From positions 159,284,622 through 159,348,621 of the forward strand of contig OY992539.1 in NCBI GenBank assembly GCA_963921195.1: 64,000 bases of DNA, read 5' to 3'. Under the pieces are notes generated by a model, which searched no databases, was not told the DNA's origin, and was given only the letters and a program-made list of their open reading frames with translations. Each line of letters starts with the position of its first letter. Positions within the stretch are counted from its first letter, which is position 1. The position numbers and the translations under genes are program-made. This DNA is from Pegoplata infirma. Lineage: Eukaryota > Arthropoda > Insecta > Diptera > Anthomyiidae. Of this stretch, positions 14,059-23,888 are shown in pieces.

Positions 14059-15022
14059 GACTAGTATTAACAGATATTTATGCATTCATATCAAAAATAT
14101 TTTCGGGTTACTTGTAATAACTTGAAATGGCTATATCAAGGTTACCATTATATCGATTTCAAATGCCTTTGCACGAATTTAAATATTTTTCAATAAAGTT
14201 TAATTAGAATAAAAGAGATTGCTCGATTTTAAATTTTTAAAAAAATTTATTTTTTCAAAAATGATAAACTTGTAATTTTTCGTAGTCTGGAGACCTTTAA
14301 CTTTCAACGGCTGTATCTCTGCAACTATTGCTCCGATTTTGTCAAAATAACAAAAAAATAAAAGATTGAGACTTTACCTTTCCTCTGGAACCAAATGTGA
14401 GACAATCGGGCTGGTACTTACAGAGATATATGCATTTATGCAAAGTTTTTTTTTTCATTTTTATGAGAAACCCATTATTTAAGGTTTTTTGGAGACCCTC
14501 ATTTTTAAATTGCTATAACTCGGTAAATAATGATCCGATTTTGACTTTATAAAAACTAGAATGCATAAGTATATTAGCTTTATCATGACAGAAAAAAATT
14601 AAGACTATCGGACTAGTATTAACAGATATTTATGCATTCATATCAAAAATATTTTCGGGTTACTTGTAATAACTTGAAATGGCTATATCAAGGTTACCAT
14701 TATATCGCTTTCAAATGCCTTTGCACGAATTTAAATCTTTTTCAATAAAGTTTAAATAGAATAAAAGAGATTGCTCGATTTTAAATTTTTAAAAAAAAAT
14801 TATTTTTTCAAAAATGATAAACTTGTAATTTTTCGTAGTCTGGAGACCTTTTACTTTCAACGGCTGTATCTCTGCAACTATTGCTCCGATTTTGTCAAAA
14901 TAACAAAAAAATAAAAGATTGAGACTTTATCTTTCCTCTGGAACCAAATGTGAGACAATCGGGCTGGTACTTACAGAGATATATGCATTTATGCAAAGTT
15001 TTTTTTTTTCATTTTTATGAGA

Positions 15023-15056
15023 CAGTCTTTGTTTGACCGCGGTAGCAAACAGACGT
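15023..15056 (+). promoter_or_regulatory. Internal Pol II promoter of Jockey-like element (Inr + DPE)
   Basis: The element starts CAGTC, matching the core of the arthropod initiator TCAKTY with A at 15024 as +1 (the preceding T is absent because the flank supplies an A). AGACGT at 15051-15056 lies exactly at +28 to +33 and fits the downstream promoter element RGWYVT at every position. Such TATA-less internal promoters are known in Jockey-clade elements and let a new copy carry its own promoter. Activity here is inferred. Confidence 0.6.
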
Positions 15057-15258
15057 ATAGTGTGATAAAACTTTTTTTTTCTAAAACAATTAAAAACAAA
15101 AACAACAATTTTTTAAAAACAAACAGATTATTTTTCAAAAAAGGGATTAGTAAATTCTTTAACAGAATTGTTAATCCCCCAAAAACAATTATCAGTGAAA
15201 GTAATGCACGTAGTACATTACTTGCATTTTGTAGCAACAACAACTGTGCTACGCTAAA

Positions 15259-16465
15259 ATGTTAAACCTAAGTGATGAAAGTAGTGTCGATGCTATTGAC
15301 ATGCAAACCAATGGTAAAGATATCGATGATAATGCTATAGTTATGCATAACAATAGTAACGACGGCAATGATGTTGAAGAACTAATTTGGCAGAGTGTAC
15401 CATCAACTAAACGTAAAAGAATCGAATCTCCTCAGAAACAACAAAAAAGAGTGAACTTACATATATGATCAACCAAGTACGTCATCCAACAACAGATATG
15501 CAGCCCTTGATATTGAAGACGAAGAAGTAGAAGAAAAACAAGAATCAACACAAAAACCTCCAGCGATTTATATTCCCAACGTACAAAATATAAATAACAT
15601 GGTAATTGAATTAAGTAAAGTTATTTCTAATACTGAATTTAGTTATAAGTCTTTGAGGGAAGGTCAAGTTAGATTAATGATAAAAACCGTTGATGCTTAT
15701 AGGCTAGTTATTAAATATTTAGAAAGCTCAAAAATCAATTTTCATACGTATCAATTAAAACAAGAAAGGTCATACAGGGTAGTTATTAAAGGTCTTCACC
15801 ATACAACACCTATTGAAGATATTAAAGCCCAGCTTATAGCAAAAGATTATCCAGTCAGAAGTGTTACAAACGCTAAAAGTCGTATTTCTAAAGAGCCGCT
15901 TTCAATGTTTTTCGTGGAGTTAGACCCAAATCCCAACAATAAAACTATTTACGATTCAAAACATATAAATCAAGCTCTTGTAAAAATTGAGCCACCTAAA
16001 AGAACAAATGATTTAGTGCAATGCCATCGCTGTCAACAATTTGGACACACAAAAACATATTGCAAAAATCCATTTAGATGTGTCAAATGCGGCATGGATC
16101 ATTCAACTGCAGATTGTAAAAAAACGTTAGAAGCTCCACCTCGTTGTGTGCACTGTTTATTGAATCACACAGCCAGTTATAAAGGTTGTCAAGTATACCA
16201 AAACCTTGTTGCAAACAGGTCTCATAGACAAAGAAATTATTCAACTGGTCAAAGAAATTCTAATTTCAATATGAATTCCAATGAATATCCTCAGTTAAAC
16301 GGTGCTGCTAACAGACAGCCCAGTCAAAACAGATTTAATGTGTCATTTTCAGATGCTCTAAGAACATCAAATTCCAGCGAAAGCTCTAGTATGGACAGGC
16401 TTGAAAAAATGATGGAAAATCTTATGAACATGATGTCAATGCTAATGACCAAATTATGCAAATAA
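15259..16465 (+). pseudogene. Jockey-like ORF1 (Gag-like nucleic-acid-binding protein), frameshifted
   Basis: The ATG at 15259 opens a 69-codon reading frame that stops at 15466. Coding continuity resumes one frame over from about 15464 and runs to 16465, so a single-base indel near 15460-15466 breaks the gene. The second part (internal Met at 15599) holds the PRE/C2HC-type region (NAKSRISKEPLSMFFVELDP, about 15860-15920). Three zinc knuckles follow: CHRCQQFGHTKTYC, CVKCGMDHSTADC and CVHCLLNHTASYKGC, around 16020-16195. A Gln/Asn/Ser-rich stretch and a Met-rich C-terminus come last. In Jockey elements this protein binds element RNA to form the particle used for target-primed reverse transcription. 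The stop overlaps the ORF2 start by 10 nt, a usual LINE arrangement. Confidence 0.85.
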
Positions 16466-19044
16466 ATTTAAGAATAGCAATATGGAATGCCAATGGGCTT
16501 TCTAATCATACAAACGAAGTTGAAATTTTCCTTAAAAACAATTATGTTGACATATTTTTAGTTTCCGAAACACATTTCACAAAAAAATCTTTTTTTAAAA
16601 TTAGAAATTATGATACAATTACCGCTAATCATCCGGATGAAAAAGCCCACGCGGGAGCAGCAATTTTAATAAAATCTAATATTAAATATGAAATTTTAGA
16701 TCCAATCACAAAACCGTTTTTACAGGCAGCAGGTGTTAAAGTTGCTTATAATGATAGTACTGTTCATATATTTTCAATATATTTCCCTCCTAGACACACC
16801 GTTAAATGTCTACAATATGAAAGCTTTTTTAAGAATATTGGTCAAAAATTTATTGTTGGTGGCGATTTTAACGCTAAGCATCCTTGGTGGGGATCTCGCC
16901 TTTCAAACCCTAAAGGCAAGGTGAGTGTATTACAAAAAACCATTATTCATCGTTATCAACAGGAAGTCCTACTTATTGGCCTAGTGATCCTTCAAAAATA
17001 CCAGACCTATTGGATTTCATTATTTATAATGGAATACCAAGATCGTTTTTAGATATTGCTGATAGCGCTGATTTAAGTTCTGATCACAGTCCAATAATCG
17101 TCACCTTAAATGTAGCTCTTCATACTGTAACAAAAAAGGCTAAAATTCTTACAGCTGAAACAGACATGCAATATTTTGGAAATTGGATAGAGCAAAATCT
17201 AAATCTAAATGTTCCTATTAAAACTGGTTGTGAGTTAGAAGACGCAGTTGAATCTTTTACAAGCTTAATTCACGAGGCAGCATTTTTGTCAACGCCACAA
17301 AAATGCAAAAGTAATGGTGATAATGTAAGATTATCGACTGAACTAAGGCAACTTATAGCAGAAAAAAGAAGGTTACGGAGATTATATCAAACTTCAAGAA
17401 GTCCATTAGATAAAACCAACTTTAACAGAGCTTCTCAACACCTAAAAAAACGGTTGAAGGATTATAAAAACGATTCAATAAAAAACTTCTTAAAGAATCT
17501 TGATGTGACACGAAACGACGAGTACAGTCTATGGCAAGCAACAAGATTTCTCAAACGTCCAACAAAGAGAAACATTCCAATTAAAGATGCTAATGGAGAT
17601 TGGTGCAGATCTGATAAAAGCAAAGCTAACAGATTTATGAATCATTTAGAACAAACGTTCAACCCATTTTCATTAAATAATACAATGGATAGAAACGAAA
17701 TTGAGAATTTTCTAGATGTACCCTGCCAAATGGATCGCCCAATTAGGCATATAACTCCATCAGAAGTTAAAAATGCTTTAAATAAATTAAACAACACAAA
17801 ATCTCCAGGCTATGACAACATAGATTCTAAAGCACTTAAATCACTGCCTAAAAAAGGAATAGTATTTCTCACAACAATTTTTAATTCAATTTTGAGACTA
17901 AATCACTTTCCATCGCAATGGAAATATGCAGAAATTGTTATGATACTTAAACCTAACAAACCCGAAAACTCAGTTGAGTCTTATAGACCAATAAGCCTTT
18001 TATCTACTTTTTCTAAAATTTTTGAGAGACTATTTCTTGAAAGATTACTTCCTATATTAGAAAAACAAAACATTATTCCGGAATACCAGTTTGGGTTCAG
18101 GCACAAACATGGTACTCCAGAACAATGTCACAGGATTGTCGATGTTATAACTAATACATTAGAAAAAAAAAATTATTGTTCTGCTGTTTTTTTAGATGTC
18201 CAACAGGCCTTCGATAGAGTTTGGCACATAGGTCAATTATATAAATTAAAAAAACTAATTCCTGCTCCATATTATTTATTGTTGAAATCGTATCTTGATG
18301 AAAGAAACTTCTACGTTAATATTAATGGTGAAAGCTCAAATTTTGGACAGATTAAATCCGGCATCCCACAGGGCAGCGTTCTGGGACCGGTATTGTATAC
18401 AATATTTACATCAGATATGCCTACTATGGATGGTCTTACTATTGCAACATATGCAGATGATACTGCAATACTAGCTTCTAACGATTCACCAATTGTAGCT
18501 TCCGAATTAGTTCAAAATGAGTTAAACCTGATACAAGATTGGTTAAGATTGGTCAGTCCATACAACGTTTACGTTAAGAAAAAAAGATTGCCCACGTTTA
18601 CATTTGAACGGAACTGATATTCCAGTAAGTAACATTGTTAAATATTTAGGGCTTCATCTTGATAGAAGACTAACATGGCAGGAACATGTCAAAAAGAAAC
18701 GTGAACACTTAAACATAAAAACAAGAAGAATGTATTGGCTGCTAGGTCCAAAATCAGAATTAAGTTTAGAAAATAAAGTTATTTTATACAAAACAATTCT
18801 TAAGCCTGTTTGGACTTATGGTGTTCAACTTTGGGGGACAACCAGTAACTCAAATATTGAAATTTTGCAGAGATACCAATCAAAAACTTTAAGACTAATA
18901 ACAAAGGCTCCTTGGTTTATGAATAATAACAATATACACAATGATCTAAGAATTCCAAAAGTAAAAGATGAAATTAACAATTTTAGCGAAAGATACCTCA
19001 ATAGACTTAGTAATCATTCAAATACATTAGCTATAAATCTTTGA
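16456..19044 (+). pseudogene. Jockey-like ORF2 (AP endonuclease + reverse transcriptase), two frame breaks
   Basis: ORF2 starts at the ATG at 16456, inside the end of ORF1. The N-terminal AP-like endonuclease shows IAIWNANGLSNH, SETHF and GGDFNAKHPWWG. The frame changes near 16920-16935, and coding continues in another frame with the endonuclease C-terminus (LSSDHSPIIV) and the reverse transcriptase: SYRPISLLSTFSKIFERL, AFDRVWH (catalytic Asp), GIPQGSVLGPVLY and ATYADDTAIL (catalytic YADD). A second break near 18550-18604 moves the thumb region (NIVKYLGLHLDRRLTW) and the C-terminus into the first frame, ending at 19044. In the intact family this enzyme nicks the target and copies the RNA in situ. 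No RNase H domain is visible, as expected for Jockey. The gene is dead as it stands. Confidence 0.87.
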
Positions 19045-19259
19045 GATGATAGTGATGAAATACAAAGACTGAAAAGGTTCCATGTTCTTGACCTACCCTT
19101 TAGAAAATAGCAAAATGTAAATATGTATATAAATATTTTTGTAAATAATACAATATTGTAATTTTATTTTTTATTGAGTTCATTGGAACTCAATATCTCG
19201 GTTATTTTTAATAATTATATAATTTGCTTATTATTTTTAATTGTGTAAAATAGATTGCA

Positions 19260-19299
19260 AATAAAGATGAATTTATAAAAAAAAAAAAAAAAAAAAAAA
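19260..19299 (+). terminator. Poly(A) signal and poly(A) tail of Jockey-like element
   Basis: AATAAA at 19260-19265 is followed 11 nt later by 23 A residues that abut the target duplication. This is the retrotransposed 3' end of the RNA. The 3' UTR is about 215 bp (19045-19259) and AT-rich with no other feature seen. Confidence 0.85.
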
Positions 19300-22200
19300 T
19301 TTATGAGAAACCCGTTATTTAAGGTTTTTTGGAGACCCTCATTTTTAAATTGCTATAACTCGGTAAATAATGATCCGATTTTGACTCTATAAAAACTAGA
19401 ATGCATAAGTATATTAGCTTTATCATGACAGAAAAAATTTAAGACTATCAGACTAGTATTAACAGATATTTATGCATTCATATCAAAAATATTTTCGGGT
19501 TACTTGTAATAACTTGAAATGGCTATATCAAGGTTACCATTATATCGCTTTCAAATGCCTTTGCACGAATTTAAATCTTTTTCAATAAAGTTTAAATAGA
19601 ATAAAAGAGATTGCTCGATTTTAAATTTTTAAAAAAATTTATTTTTTCAAAAATGATAAACTTGTAATTTTTCGTAGTCTGGAGACCTTTTACTTTCAAC
19701 GGCTGTATCTCTGCAACTTTTGCTCCGATTTTGTCAAAATAACAAAAAAATAAAAGATTGAGACTTTATCTTTCCTCTGGAACCAAATGTGAGACAATCG
19801 GGCTGGTACTTACAGAGATATATGCATTTATGCAAAGTTTTTTTTTTTTCATTTTTATGAGAAACCCATTATTTAAGGTTTTTTGGAGACCCTCATTTTT
19901 AAATTGCTATAACTCGGTAAATAATGATCCGATTTTGACTCTATAAAAACTAGAATGCATAAGTATATTAGCTTTATCATGACAGAAAAAAATTAAGACT
20001 ATCGGACTAGTATTAACAGATATTTATGCATTCATATCAAAAATATTTTCGGGTTACTTGTAATAACTTGAAATGGCTATATCAAGGTTACCATTATATC
20101 GATTTCAAATGCCTTTGCACGAATTTAAATCTTTTTCAATAAAGTTTAAATAGAATAAAAGAGATTGCTCGATTTTAAATTTTTAAAAAAATTTATTTTT
20201 TCAAAAATGATAAACTTGTAATTTTTCGTAGTCTGGAGACCTTTTACTTTCAACTGCTGTATCTCTGCAACTATTGCTCCGATTTTGTCAAAATAACAAA
20301 AAAATAAAAGATTGAGACTTTATCTTTCCTCTGGAACCAAATGTGAGACAATCGGGCTGGTACTTACAGAGATATATGCATTTATGCAAAGTTTTTTTTT
20401 TCATTTTTATGAGAAACCCATTATTTTAGGTTTTTTGGAGACCCTCATTTTTAAATTGCTATAACTCGGTAAATAATGATCCGATTTTGACTCTATAAAA
20501 ACTAGAATGCATAAGTATATTAGCTTTATCATGACAGAAAAAAATTAAGACTATCGGACTAGTATTAACAGATATTTATGCATTCATATCAAAAATATTT
20601 TCGGGTTACTTGTAATTACTTGAAATGGCTATATCAAGGTTACCATTATATCGATTTTAAATGCCTTTGCACGAATTTAAATCTTTTTCAATAAAGTTTA
20701 ATTCGAATAAAAGAGATTGCTCGATTTTAAATTTTTAAAAAAAAATATTTTTTCAAAAATGATAAACTTGTAATTTTTCGTAGTCTGGAGACCTTTTACT
20801 TTCAACGGCTGTATCTCTGCAACTATTACTCCGATTTTGTCAAAATAACAAAAAAATTAAAGATTGAGACTTTATCATTCCTCTGGAACCAAATGTGAGA
20901 CAATCGGGCTGGTACTTACAGAGATATATGCATTTATGCAAAGTTTTTTTTTTTTCATTTTTATGAGAAACCCATTATTTAAGGTTTTTTGGAGATCCTC
21001 ATTTTTAAATTGCTATAACTCGGTAAATAATGATCCGATTTTGACTCTATAAAAACTAGAATGCATAAGTATATTAGCTTTATCATGACAGAAAAAAATT
21101 AAGACTATCGGACTAGTATTAACAGATATTTATGCATTCATATCAAAAATATTTTCGGGTTACTTGTAATAACTTGAAATGGCTATATCAAGGTTACCAT
21201 TATATCGATTTCAAATGCCTTTGCACGAATTTAAATCTTTTTCAATAAACTTTAAATAGAATAAAAGAGATTGCTCGATTTTAAATTTTTAAAAAAAATT
21301 ATTTTTTCAAAAATGATAAACTTGTAATTTTTCGTAGTCTGGAGACCTTTTACTTTCAACGGCTGTATCTCTTCAACTATTGCTCCGATTTTGTCAAAAT
21401 AACAAAAAAATAAAAGATTGAGACTTTATCTTTCCTCTGGAACCAAATGTGAGACAATCGGGCTGGTACTTACAGAGATATATGCATTTATGCAAAGTTT
21501 TTTTTTTCATTTTTATGAGAAACCCATTATTTAAGGTTTTTTGGAAACCCTCATTTTTAAATTGCTATAACTCGGTAAATAATGATCCGATTTTGACTCT
21601 ATAAAAACTAGAATGCATAAGTATATTAGCTTTATCATGACAGAAAAAAATTAAGACTATCGGACTAGTATTAACAGATATTTATGCATTCATATCAAAA
21701 ATATTTTCGGGTTACTTGTAATAACTTGAAATGGCTATATCAAGGTTACCATTATATCGATTTCAAATGCCTTTGCACGAATTTAAATCTTTTTCAATAA
21801 AGTTTAAATAGAATAAAAGAGATTGCTCGATTTTAAATTTTTAAAAAAATTTATTTTTTCAAAAATGATAAACTTGTAATTTTTCGTAGTCTGGAGACCT
21901 TTTACTTTCAACTGCTGTATCTCTGCAACTATTGCTCCGATTTTGTCAAAATAACAAAAAAATAAAAGATTGAGACTTTATCTTTCCTCTGGAACCAAAT
22001 GTGAGACAATCGGGCTGGTACTTACAGAGATATATGCATTTATGCAAAGTTTTTTTTTTCATTTTTATGAGAAACCCATTATTTTAGGTTTTTTGGAGAC
22101 CCTCATTTTTAAATTGCTATAACTCGGTAAATAATGATCCGATTTTGACTCTATAAAAACTAGAATGCATAAGTATATTAGCTTTATCATGACAGAAAAA

Positions 22201-23790
22201 AATTAAGACTATCGGACTAGTATTAACAGATATTTATGCATTCATATCAAAAATATTTTCGGGTTACTTGTAATTACTTGAAATGGCTATATCAAGGTTA
22301 CCATTATATCGATTTTAAATGCCTTTGCACGAATTTAAATCTTTTTCAATAAAGTTTAATTCGAATAAAAGAGATTGCTCGATTTTAAATTTTTAAAAAA
22401 AAATATTTTTTCAAAAATGATAAACTTGTAATTTTTCGTAGTCTGGAGACCTTTTACTTTCAACGGCTGTATCTCTGCAACTATTACTCCGATTTTGTCA
22501 AAATAACAAAAAAATTAAAGATTGAGACTTTATCATTCCTCTGGAACCAAATGTGAGACAATCGGGCTGGTACTTACAGAGATATATGCATTTATGCAAA
22601 GTTTTTTTTTTTTCATTTTTATGAGAAACCCATTATTTAAGGTTTTTTGGAGACCCTCATTTTTAAATTGCTATAACTCGGTAAATAATGATCCGATTTT
22701 GACTCTATAAAAACTAGAATGCATAAGTATATTAGCTTTATCATGACAGAAAAAAATTAAGACTATCGGACTAGTATTAACAGATATTTATGCATTCATA
22801 TCAAAAATATTTTCGGGTTACTTGTAATAACTTGAAATGGCTATATCAAGGTTACCATTATATCGATTTCAAATGCCTTTGCACGAATTTAAATCTTTTT
22901 CAATAAACTTTAAATAGAATAAAAGAGATTGCTCGATTTTAAATTTTTAAAAAAAATTATTTTTTCAAAAATGATAAACTTGTAATTTTTCGTAGTCTGG
23001 AGACCTTTTACTTTCAACGGCTGTATCTCTTCAACTATTGCTCCGATTTTGTCAAAATAACAAAAAAATAAAAGATTGAGACTTTATCTTTCCTCTGGAA
23101 CCAAATGTGAGACAATCGGGCTGGTACTTACAGAGATATATGCATTTATGCAAAGTTTTTTTTTTCATTTTTATGAGAAACCCATTATTTAAGGTTTTTT
23201 GGAAACCCTCATTTTTAAATTGCTATAACTCGGTAAATAATGATCCGATTTTGACTCTATAAAAACTAGAATGCATAAGTATATTAGCTTTATCATGACA
23301 GAAAAAAATTAAGACTATCGGACTAGTATTAACAGATATTTATGCATTCATATCAAAAATATTTTCGGGTTACTTGTAATAACTTGAAATGGCTATATCA
23401 AGGTTACCATTATATCGATTTTAAATGCCTTTGCAGGAATTTAAGTCTTTTTCAATAAAGTTTAAATAGAATAAAAGAGATTGCTCGATTTTAAATTTTT
23501 AAAAAAATTTATTTTTTCAAAAATGATAAACTTGTAATTTTTCGTAGTCTGGAGACCTTTTATTTTCAACGGCTGTATCTCTGCAACTATTGCTCCGATT
23601 TTGTCAAAATAACAAAAAAATAAAAGATTGAGACTTTATCTTTCCTCTGGAACCAAATGTGAGACAATCGGGCTGGTACTTACAGAGATATATGCATTTA
23701 TGCAAAGTTTTTTTTTTTTTCATTTTTATGAGAAACCCATTATTTAAGGTTTTTTGGAGACCCTCATTTTTAAATTGCTATAACTCGGTA
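19300..23790. repeat. Satellite array block 2
   Basis: Continuation of the 552-bp array, in register with block 1 across the Jockey insertion (the monomer resumes at TTTATGAGAAACCC). Most monomers are of the GACTATCGGACTAG / ATATCGATTT type. It ends at TATAACTCGGTA, the 12-bp target duplication of the next LINE. Confidence 0.96.
20080..23400. repeat. Recent 3-monomer (1,658-bp) tandem duplication in satellite
   Basis: A run of private variants repeats exactly 1,658 bp on: CAACTGCTGTATC (20252 / 21910), TTATTTTAGG (20422 / 22080), CTTGTAATTACTTG (20609 / 22267), TATTACTCCG (20825 / 22483), AATTAAAGATTG with TTATCATTCC, AATAAACTTT, and CTCTTCAAC (21370 / 23028). The only difference I noticed is GGAGATCC (20992) against GGAGACCC (22650). 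The limits are approximate because the flanking monomers are near identical. Confidence 0.88.
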
Positions 23791-23804
23791 GGTTAGGTTA
23801 GGTT
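23791..23804 (-). repeat. TTAGG-type microsatellite tail of LOA-like LINE
   Basis: At the 3' terminus the plus strand reads GGTTAGGTTAGGTT directly after the satellite target. In element orientation this is a run of about three AACCT/CCTAA units. It replaces a poly(A) tail. Non-poly(A) simple-repeat tails are known in I/LOA-type LINEs; here the unit equals the insect telomere repeat. Confidence 0.75.
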
Positions 23805-23888
23805 GTAAGTGGCTGCTGACGTTTTACGTCAACACACGTAGACTCTGAGGTCCATTGTGATACCACGGGATCGTAATAGGTTTCCCTA

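Larger units (their letters stand above)
1..15022. repeat. Satellite array block 1 (~552-bp monomers)
   Basis: Head-to-tail tandem array, AT-rich, with a repeat period close to 552 bp; for example the TTACCATTATATCG anchor recurs at 1 and 553. Each monomer carries recognisable segments in fixed order: GGCTATATCAAGGTTACC, TTTGCACGAATTTAAATC, GTAGTCTGGAGACC, CTCTGCAACTATTGCTCCG, AGACAATCGGGCTGG, a T-tract of variable length, GGAGACCCTCATTTTTAAA, TAATGATCCGATTTTGAC and a segment like GACTATCAGACTAG. All copies are on the same strand. Several monomers are truncated (near 750, 3317, 7425, 11566 and 11713). There is no credible gene: short ORFs lie in the monomer and repeat with it. The function is unknown; structural heterochromatin is the default inference. 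Confidence 0.97.
15023..19299 (+). mobile_element. Jockey-clade non-LTR retrotransposon, near full length, degraded
   Basis: A 4.3-kb insert in the satellite, flanked by a 9-bp target-site duplication TTTATGAGA (15014-15022 and 19300-19308). Order: 5' UTR with internal promoter, ORF1 (nucleocapsid-like, three CCHC knuckles), ORF2 (AP endonuclease plus reverse transcriptase), 3' UTR, AATAAA signal and a 23-nt poly(A) tail. The 5' end appears complete because it starts with an initiator-like CAGTC. The coding regions carry at least three frame disruptions, so it is inactive as it stands. The gag and RT motifs resemble the Jockey clade of arthropods; clade placement is by motif recognition only. 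Confidence 0.9.

Noticed and set aside
1..15022. CRISPR-like or other spaced array
   Set aside because: The repeat is about 552 bp, contiguous and without unique spacers, and the surrounding elements are eukaryotic.
15017..15265. 82-codon plus and 84-codon minus ORFs at the Jockey 5' end
   Set aside because: They span the insertion border or the 5' UTR, with no protein similarity recognised; ORF1 starts at the ATG at 15259.
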